From assembly GCA_905234205.1 (NCBI GenBank), contig CAJOGG010000011.1, forward strand, positions 1 through 22,808: a stretch of DNA of 22,808 nucleotides. Reading direction: 5' to 3'. Below are positions 16,462 to 22,808 of this stretch, one piece after another. A program made the position numbers and the translations under genes. Positions within the stretch are counted from its first letter, which is position 1, and every line of letters begins with the position of its first letter. The stretch is from an uncultured Synergistales bacterium (GTDB lineage Bacteria; Synergistota; Synergistia; Synergistales; Aminobacteriaceae). The notes beneath the pieces were generated by a model. The model saw only the letters and a program-made list of their open reading frames with translations. It had not been told where the DNA came from and made no database searches.

Positions 16462-17753
16462 TGGCAGGAGTAATTTCTGGCTTTGTGATTCTATTCCTAC
16501 TATCAGCGTTCTTTAGCGGTGCCGAGACTTCCATAACAGCAACAGGCACTGGAAAATTACGAACGTTACAGGAACAAGGCAAATACAAATTTCTCTCCTC
16601 AACTTTTCAGTGGCTGATCGATGACATGCAGGAGGCTCTGACAGTCTGTTTAATCGCGAATAACGTCGTGAATATTTCCGCGTCGGCTTTGGCCTCAAGT
16701 GTAATGCTCGAAATTTTTGGAGCTGGTGCGCTTGTCGTGGTTGTCCCGGTTATGACGGTGCTTATAGTGATTTTTGGGGAGATATTGCCGAAAAGTGCCG
16801 CCATGGTTTACTCTGAACACGTGCTTATATTTTCTGCGCCTATATTGAGAATTTTAGCGTTCTTACTTACTCCTTTAGCTTGGGCAATGAGAAAATGTGT
16901 TACGGGCATTGGCTATTTGCTTCATATGGACTTGAGCGCGCAACAGGTATTTGTTACTCGTGATGAGATTGAACAGGTCGTGAAGATCGGTGAGGAGAGC
17001 GGAGCATTAGAAGCTAATGAACGCAGAATGATCGATGGGATTATAGATTTTGACGAGACACGCGTACACGAAATAATGATCCCACGTACTGACATGATAG
17101 CCTTGGAAGCTGACGACAAATTAAGCGACGCCGTGAAATTATTTATCGAAGAAGGCCATTCGCGAATCCCTGTTTATGAGGAAAGCCCCGACAACATAAT
17201 CGGAATACTTTACGTGAAAGATACGTTGAAGAATTTGCTTGACTCTGATTTAAGCTGTGAGGTAAGAACTTTATTACGTAAACCAATATTTGTTCCCGAG
17301 ACGATCAGAACCGCTGAAGTACTTGAAAACATGAGGCGCGAACATATTCACATAGCTATCATAGTTGACGAATACGGCGGAGTCGCTGGACTCGTTACTA
17401 TGGAAGACATTTTGGAGCAGATAGTCGGCGAAATTCAAGACGAGTACGATCAGGAAGTCCCGGAAGTTCAGAAGCTTGAGGATGGCTCTTATTTAGTTCA
17501 AGGGGGAATAAGCCTTGAGGATTTGAGCGAAGCATTAGGCTCTGAATTTGAGAGTGAGGACGCTGAAAGCTTGGGGGGCTTGGTGCTGACATTGTCGGGG
17601 AGTTTTCCTGAAGAAGGCGAAATTTTTGAGTACAACGGCTGGCGAATCAGGGTTGAGGCTCTTGAAGATCACAGGATAACTTCTTTGAACTTATCACAAA
17701 TCGAAAACGCTGCGTCCGATGAAGAAATAAGCGACTATCAAGAAAACGATTGA
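16461..17753 (+). CDS. corC: CNNM-CBS-CorC family transporter/hemolysin-like membrane protein
   Basis: The protein has 430 residues. Residues 1-190 are the CNNM (DUF21) membrane domain with 3-4 hydrophobic segments and the typical FFSGAETSI and IFGEILPKSAA motifs. Residues about 205-330 are a CBS pair (VHEIMIPRTDMIAL, HSRIPVYEE, IIGILYVKD, VDEYGGVAGLVTMEDILE). Residues about 340-420 are the C-terminal CorC_HlyC domain (GSYLVQGGISLEDL, SLGGLVLTLSGSFPEEGE). The family is linked to Mg2+/Co2+ transport; 'hemolysin' is a historic label. GGAGG is 10 bases before the ATG. It is the last gene of the operon, followed by a terminator. Confidence 0.92.
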   Translation: MAGVISGFVILFLLSAFFSGAETSITATGTGKLRTLQEQGKYKFLSSTFQWLIDDMQEALTVCLIANNVVNISASALASSVMLEIFGAGALVVVVPVMTVLIVIFGEILPKSAAMVYSEHVLIFSAPILRILAFLLTPLAWAMRKCVTGIGYLLHMDLSAQQVFVTRDEIEQVVKIGEESGALEANERRMIDGIIDFDETRVHEIMIPRTDMIALEADDKLSDAVKLFIEEGHSRIPVYEESPDNIIGILYVKDTLKNLLDSDLSCEVRTLLRKPIFVPETIRTAEVLENMRREHIHIAIIVDEYGGVAGLVTMEDILEQIVGEIQDEYDQEVPEVQKLEDGSYLVQGGISLEDLSEALGSEFESEDAESLGGLVLTLSGSFPEEGEIFEYNGWRIRVEALEDHRITSLNLSQIENAASDEEISDYQEND

Positions 17754-17767
17754 ACGAGATAATATTG

Positions 17768-17800
17768 AGGGTCTGCCGGGAATGGTGGGCCCTGAATTTT
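17768..17800 (+). terminator. Terminator between corC and the DpnII-like gene
   Basis: AGGGTCTGCC (17768-17777) and GGTGGGCCCT (17784-17793) pair over ten positions including G-T pairs, with a six-base loop, and GAATTTT follows. It stands between convergent genes and overlaps the stop of the restriction gene. Confidence 0.6.
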
Positions 17801-18605
17801 ATTTGATGACCCTGTTAAGGATTCCTGCTTCCATGTCAGCAATGTTGTAAAGATTTTCCATTACGTCGAAAGTCTCTTCGAGGTTATCCTTTGCGCTTTC
17901 CCAGCCTCCGCCGTCAGTTATCCATATGAACGTGAAATTTTTGATCTTTTTGGCCTCTTTTGCGATTAATCTATAGCTTCGTGAGATCTCGTTGAGCTTT
18001 GAGCCCTTGCTAGCATAGAAATTTGTCTCGATTGCGTAAATTCCTTCGTCGGTCTTCACTGCGAAGTCCCCACGTTTTTGTTGTTCCATTCCCTTTAGAG
18101 TCATTTCTTTGCGATAGGGGAATTTTGTTTGCCTTAGGTAGCTTTCAACAAGATCTTCCATTTGATCTCCGCCTCTGTTTTTGCGCCCGTTAGTATCCAT
18201 TCCGACTTCAATACCCATGACGTAATCGTAGAGGTTGCTGATCAAACGTTCTTTTATCATGCCGAATAATCCAGTCTCGCTCATGAAGTAATCATATTGT
18301 TCGATTGTCTGATTAGGTGAACGAAAGTTGTATGTGAACTCCCCGTTCTCGTCCTGACAATAAAGCTCATATTCTCGCACAGCCAACAAAATCGGAATCG
18401 CCTGCAAACAACTTGGACATTTCTTCACGATATTCCTGAAGCCTGTCTTAATATCTTTTGTGCCTATGAGAGAGCTAAGCATACATAATTCGTCTCTAAA
18501 GGCTTGAGCGTTTTTGTGTGCCTTATCGAGATCGGCGTAATACTTATAACCGTTTATTGAGCGTCTGAAAGTTGCAAACCATTCAGCAAATTTCCTTCGT
18601 GCCAT
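17799..18605 (-). CDS. dpnB: DpnII/MboI-family type II restriction endonuclease (GATC)
   Basis: The protein has 268 residues (DpnII itself is about 288) and cuts unmethylated GATC. It matches DpnII along its length: FAEWFATF near the start, SNLYDYVMGIEVGMD, TNGRKNRGGDQMEDLVESYL, a PD-(D/E)xK-like core RGDFAVKTDEG...YAIETNFY (Asp180, Glu193), GSKLNEISRSYRLIAKEAK, FIWITDGGGW and the C-terminal ETFDVMENLYNIADME. The ATG at 18605 has a strong GAGGAGG (18617-18623) 11 bases upstream. The gene starts inside the last 52 bases of the methyltransferase gene. It is intact, so the cell needs GATC methylation from some source. Confidence 0.93.
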   Translation of the reverse strand: MARRKFAEWFATFRRSINGYKYYADLDKAHKNAQAFRDELCMLSSLIGTKDIKTGFRNIVKKCPSCLQAIPILLAVREYELYCQDENGEFTYNFRSPNQTIEQYDYFMSETGLFGMIKERLISNLYDYVMGIEVGMDTNGRKNRGGDQMEDLVESYLRQTKFPYRKEMTLKGMEQQKRGDFAVKTDEGIYAIETNFYASKGSKLNEISRSYRLIAKEAKKIKNFTFIWITDGGGWESAKDNLEETFDVMENLYNIADMEAGILNRVIK

Positions 18606-19380
18606 GAGTTTTGCAGCCTCCTCACCGATAAATCTATGTATTCGCGTTCATGATCTATCCCGATGTAATTTCGCCCTAGCTTTTTGCATGCTACCCCGGT
18701 GGTAGATGACCCGCAGAACGGATCCAAAATTGTATCGCCTTCACGAGTTGATGCTAGTATTATTCTCTCAAGTACATACAGCGGCTTTTGTGTAGGATGT
18801 TTGCCATATAGTTTTTCGTTTTTAGGTGTTAGAGCTCCATTCCACACGTCTTTCATCTGTTTACCGCCATTAAGTTCTTTCATTAACTCGTAATTGAAGT
18901 AATAGTGCGATTTTTTCTCCTTTTCATTTTTGCATGCCCATAGGATAGTTTCTGTGCTATGTGTGAAAGTTTTACATGCGAGATTGGGGGGGGGTTCGTC
19001 TTTTGCCAGGTGATGTTGTTAATTATCTTAAAGCCCTCTTGCTCTAAAGCCATTCCTACAGAATAGATGTTGTGAAGCGTTCCAGAAATCCATATGGTGC
19101 CATTAGCTTTAAGAACTTTTCGACAAAGAGCTATCCACCTGCGATTAAAGGCATGTTTTTCTTCAACGTTGTCTATCTTGTCCCAGTCGCCTTTATTCAC
19201 GGATACGCGTTTACCACCACTGCAGGAAATGCCATCGTTCGATAAAAAGTATGGAGGGTCAGCAAAAATTACGTCGATACATTCTAGTTGCATCTGCTCA
19301 AGTGCCGAAAAACTATCAGAGAGATACAACGAGGAACTTTCATCAACGTAATATGGCTTTAAGTTTTCGAAGTATTGCAT
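18554..19380 (-). CDS. dpnA: DpnA-like GATC adenine methyltransferase, frameshifted in a nine-C tract
   Basis: This is a beta-class N6-adenine methyltransferase closely resembling DpnA (M2.DpnII). From 19380 down: IFADPPYFLSNDGISCSGG (motif IV), VNKGDWDKID, FNRRWIALCRKVLKANGTIWISG, HNIYSVGMALEQEGFKI and ITWQKTNPPP. At the coding-strand C9 (plus-strand G9, 18986-18994) the frame is lost and translation stops at 18883. In the next frame the protein resumes exactly as expected: NLACKTFTHSTETILWA, YFNYELMKELNGGKQMKDVW, GKHPTQKPLYVLERIILAS, DPFCGSSTTGVACKKLGRN (motif I). One more C would give a 275-residue protein (DpnA is 268). GGAGG lies 15 bases before the ATG. No DpnM homologue is in the window. 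It could be phase-variable, a pseudogene or a sequencing error. Confidence 0.9.
18986..18994 (-). repeat. Mononucleotide tract (C9 on the coding strand) inside dpnA
   Basis: I noticed no other homopolymer of this length in the window. It encodes the Pro run of the NPPPN motif. Lengths of 7 or 10 keep the methyltransferase in frame; 9 does not. Confidence 0.9.
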
Positions 19381-19488
19381 GCGATAATTCTTTCACCTCC
19401 ACAAAAAATTTGCGTGAGTGATCTTAGCAACTAAACTCATAAATTAGATCGGTCAATTGTCTTGATCTAGTGCTATCGTTTTCGTATC

Positions 19489-19517
19489 TGATATAATTTT
19501 TCGAAATTTCCCATAAT
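19489..19517 (+). promoter_or_regulatory. Extended -10 promoter and conserved leader element of the PTS operon
   Basis: TGATATAAT (19489-19497) is a perfect extended -10; no good -35 is present, as such promoters allow. It is followed by TTCGAAATTTCCCATAAT (19500-19517), matching the block before cca except for one extra T. AGGAGGG (19521-19527) lies 6 bases before the ATG at 19534. Confidence 0.6.
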
Positions 19518-19533
19518 TTAAGGAGGGTTATTC

Positions 19534-20944
19534 ATGAACTACAAGAACATCGCGCAAAGCATTCTTGATAATGTCGGCGGTGCTGAAAACGTTAAGGACG
19601 CTACACACTGTTTTACCCGTCTTCGTATTGTCGTAAGGGATTCAAGCAAAACCAACAAAGCTGCTGTTGAAAAGCTCGAAGGAGTCCTTCAGGTCGTGGA
19701 ATCTGGCGGACAGTTTCAAGTTGTATTAGGTGGCAAGGTCAACAAGGTCTACGATGAATTTCTCCCGTTAGTGAACGTTGCTGGCGGTGAAGAGAATCCA
19801 ATAGCGGGAGATAAGGGCTCTATAGTCAACACTATACTGCAGACGATCTCGAAAATTTTCACCCCCGTCGTTCCGGCTATAGCTGCTGCTGGACTCATTA
19901 AGGGGTTGCTTTCTGCTGCGTCTCGTCTTGGTTGGGTTGATGCTTCAAGTAGCACGTACATAATTTTATTCGCGGCCTCAAATATAATCTTCTACTTCAT
20001 GCCGATCTTCTTGGCCTACACGACAGCAAAAGCTTTAAGGTGTTCGGAGATTATCGCAATGACGTTGGGGGCGTTCTTATGTTATCCGCAAATTGATGCG
20101 CTCGTTCAAGATGTTGCGAAGGTCTCAACGATTTTTGGCCTCCCTGTAATCAAGACTGCGTTCACGATCGGAGAGTCAACCCGCGTTTTCAGTTACACCG
20201 AGTCAGTAATTCCGATAGTGTTGACAGTTTGGGTGTTGAGTTATCTCGAAAAATTCCTCAAGAAAACTATTCCTGATATGCTGCAAATAATTCTCGTCCC
20301 TGGTTTGTCGTTAATAATCATGCTTCCAGTTATGTTGACTGCTGTCGGGCCTGTTGGTGCTTACGTCGGTTACGGAATGCAATGGGTATATAACGAGGTC
20401 ATGGGAATAAGTCCTGCTTTCGGTGGCGCAGTAGTCGGAGGATTGTGGGGAGTGTTCGTGATCTTCGGAGCTCATAGAGCTTTATTGCCCGTCGGCCTTA
20501 ACGATGTCGCTGTAACTTCTGCGATTCATAAATGCGGAGCTGGCCATAATACTTTGATGTGTTACGCTGGTGCGGCGAATTTCTCACAAGCTGGAGCGGC
20601 CCTCGGTGTTATGCTGAAGACTAAGAGCAAGGAACTTAAACAAGTTGCTGGAGCCTCGACAATTTCCGCGTTCTTGGTGGGAATTACAGAGCCTGCGATT
20701 TACGGCTGTAACTTGAGACTCAAACGTCCTATGATCTGCGCGATAATTGCCGGAGCTTTAGGTGGCGCGATTATGGGAATAGGTGGCGCGAGCAATCACG
20801 GTTTCGCAAATAACGGTATTCTCACGATAGCTACGTATTATTGTTCTGACAACACGTTCGGAATGTTCTTGGGCATTCTTCGGCGCAGCAATTCTCACTT
20901 ACATAGTAGGCTTTGAGGACGACAAGGACGACATGTTGAAATAG
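19534..20944 (+). CDS. PTS beta-glucoside-type EIIBC permease, one-base frameshift near the C-terminus
   Basis: The protein imports and phosphorylates a sugar at the membrane, receiving phosphate from HPr through an EIIA. Residues 1-80 are EIIB with the phosphorylated Cys26 in THCFTRLRIVV. The rest is EIIC (glucose/beta-glucoside family) with about 8-10 membrane segments, HRALLPVGLND and the GITEPAIYG motif. No EIIA domain is fused. The frame shifts near 20878, where one extra base follows GGCATT; as read the protein ends at 20916 after 460 residues with a foreign tail. Removing a base gives FGAAILTYIVGFEDDKDDML and a stop at 20944 (469 residues), the natural end. The tail lies after the core domain, so partial function is conceivable. 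The glucosidase starts 10 bases later. Confidence 0.9.
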
Positions 20945-22330
<1,386 letters not shown>

Positions 22331-22332
<2 letters not shown>

Positions 22333-22348
22333 GAGCCGGTCTCTTTTT
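22331..22348 (+). terminator. Short terminator after the glucosidase
   Basis: AAGAG (22331-22335) and CTCTT (22341-22345) pair over a five-base loop and run into TTTTT. The hairpin overlaps the glucosidase stop and the end of the convergent peptidase gene. Confidence 0.55.
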
Positions 22349-22808
22349 ACATGAAGTGATAGCCGTATGCAAACGTCCTGAAAGCTTTTCCGTTACGTAA
22401 TAATTTCCCGTTCACGATCGTATAAGCTCCGTTGCTTCTGTCAACCTTGCCGCCCATCCAATTTCCCTCAACGGTGTTCAACGAGTTGCCATTTCTGCCA
22501 ACAACTATGACCCAGTGTGAAGGGTTTGCTAACACAATTACGTCCCCTTTACGAATCTGATTGATATTCTTGTATAATACTCCGTCGCGTGGGGAGTCTT
22601 TCCCGAAAACGTATTTCACGAAATCAGCCGCATATGCACAGCAACCTTTGCAATTATATGGTGAAAGTTTTGGTGTTTGTTTTCCTCCGTAAACAGCTCC
22701 GGGTCTCCAACGTGCGTCGCTCAAAAATTTGTTGCCCTTTTGTACGAAATTCGCATTTGCAGAATTAGACGTGCTAGTGGTCGTTGTTGCTGTTTTAGTC
22801 GTTGTTTT
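22347..22808 (-). CDS. Partial CHAP/NlpC-like cysteine peptidase or amidase with Thr-rich linker
   Basis: The frame is open from the right window edge to the stop at 22347 (about 153 codons seen). An apparent TTG start at 22724 is inside the gene. The visible part begins with a low-complexity linker (KTTTKTATTTTSTSNS), then WRPGAVYGGKQTPKLS. Next comes a likely papain-like core: CKGCCAYAADFVKYVFG (catalytic Cys candidate), IRKGDVIVLANPSHWVIVVGRNG (catalytic His, beta strands) and NTVEGNW (third residue). CHAP and NlpC/P60 domains of this layout cut peptidoglycan peptides. The N-terminus, probably with a signal peptide or binding modules, lies outside the window. The fold call is by motif pattern only. 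Confidence 0.65.
   Translation of the reverse strand, partial: KTTTKTATTTTSTSNSANANFVQKGNKFLSDARWRPGAVYGGKQTPKLSPYNCKGCCAYAADFVKYVFGKDSPRDGVLYKNINQIRKGDVIVLANPSHWVIVVGRNGNSLNTVEGNWMGGKVDRSNGAYTIVNGKLLRNGKAFRTFAYGYHFM

Noticed and set aside
20866..20890. Programmed ribosomal frameshifting in the PTS gene
   Set aside because: No slippery heptamer or downstream hairpin is visible, and the family is not known to use it. The same holds for tal at 2239-2262.

Overview
The window is about 45% GC bacterial chromosome. The gene mix suggests an anaerobic, amino-acid- or sugar-fermenting gut or oral bacterium, most plausibly Synergistota. The pointers are an oadA-like carboxyltransferase without a biotin domain ahead of a phoH-pgpH-ybeY-corC operon, a fused DHH-CBS-CBS-CCA nucleotidyltransferase, and exported hydrolases. 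The phylum is an inference from gene content, not from a marker gene.

Layout, left to right. Positions 1-223 hold, on the minus strand, an internal piece of an Eco57I-like adenine methyltransferase with an NPPY motif. It abuts an FGGY sugar kinase that has lost its N-terminus, so the junction near 221-232 joins two broken genes. Next comes a transaldolase (tal) with one frameshift. On the minus strand follow two exported alpha/beta hydrolases in a translationally coupled pair; the second is fused to an aldo/keto reductase. A divergent TetR regulator probably controls them. The minus-strand pair hisC-hisB comes next, then the plus-strand 876-residue CCA-adding fusion. Positions 10705-11360 are a heavily decayed MBOAT O-acyltransferase. 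The operon oadA-phoH-pgpH-ybeY-corC occupies 11470-17753 and is intact. A DpnII-type GATC restriction-modification pair lies on the minus strand; its DpnA-like methyltransferase is frameshifted exactly inside a run of nine C (coding strand). Then a beta-glucoside-type PTS EIIBC and a family-1 6-phospho-beta-glucosidase follow, both frameshifted, and finally a partial exported CHAP/NlpC-like cysteine peptidase on the minus strand runs off the right edge.

Working together: the kinase and transaldolase would feed the pentose phosphate pathway, and the PTS plus glucosidase would import and split beta-glucosides. Nearly all lesions (kinase truncation, tal, PTS, glucosidase, MBOAT, methyltransferase) fall in catabolic or accessory genes, while the housekeeping genes read through cleanly. 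That pattern favours real gene decay or switching over uniform sequencing error, but an assembly artefact cannot be excluded. The most interesting candidates are the C9 tract in the GATC methyltransferase (possible phase variation), the exported esterase-aldo/keto reductase fusion, and a 17-18 base element shared by two promoter leaders.
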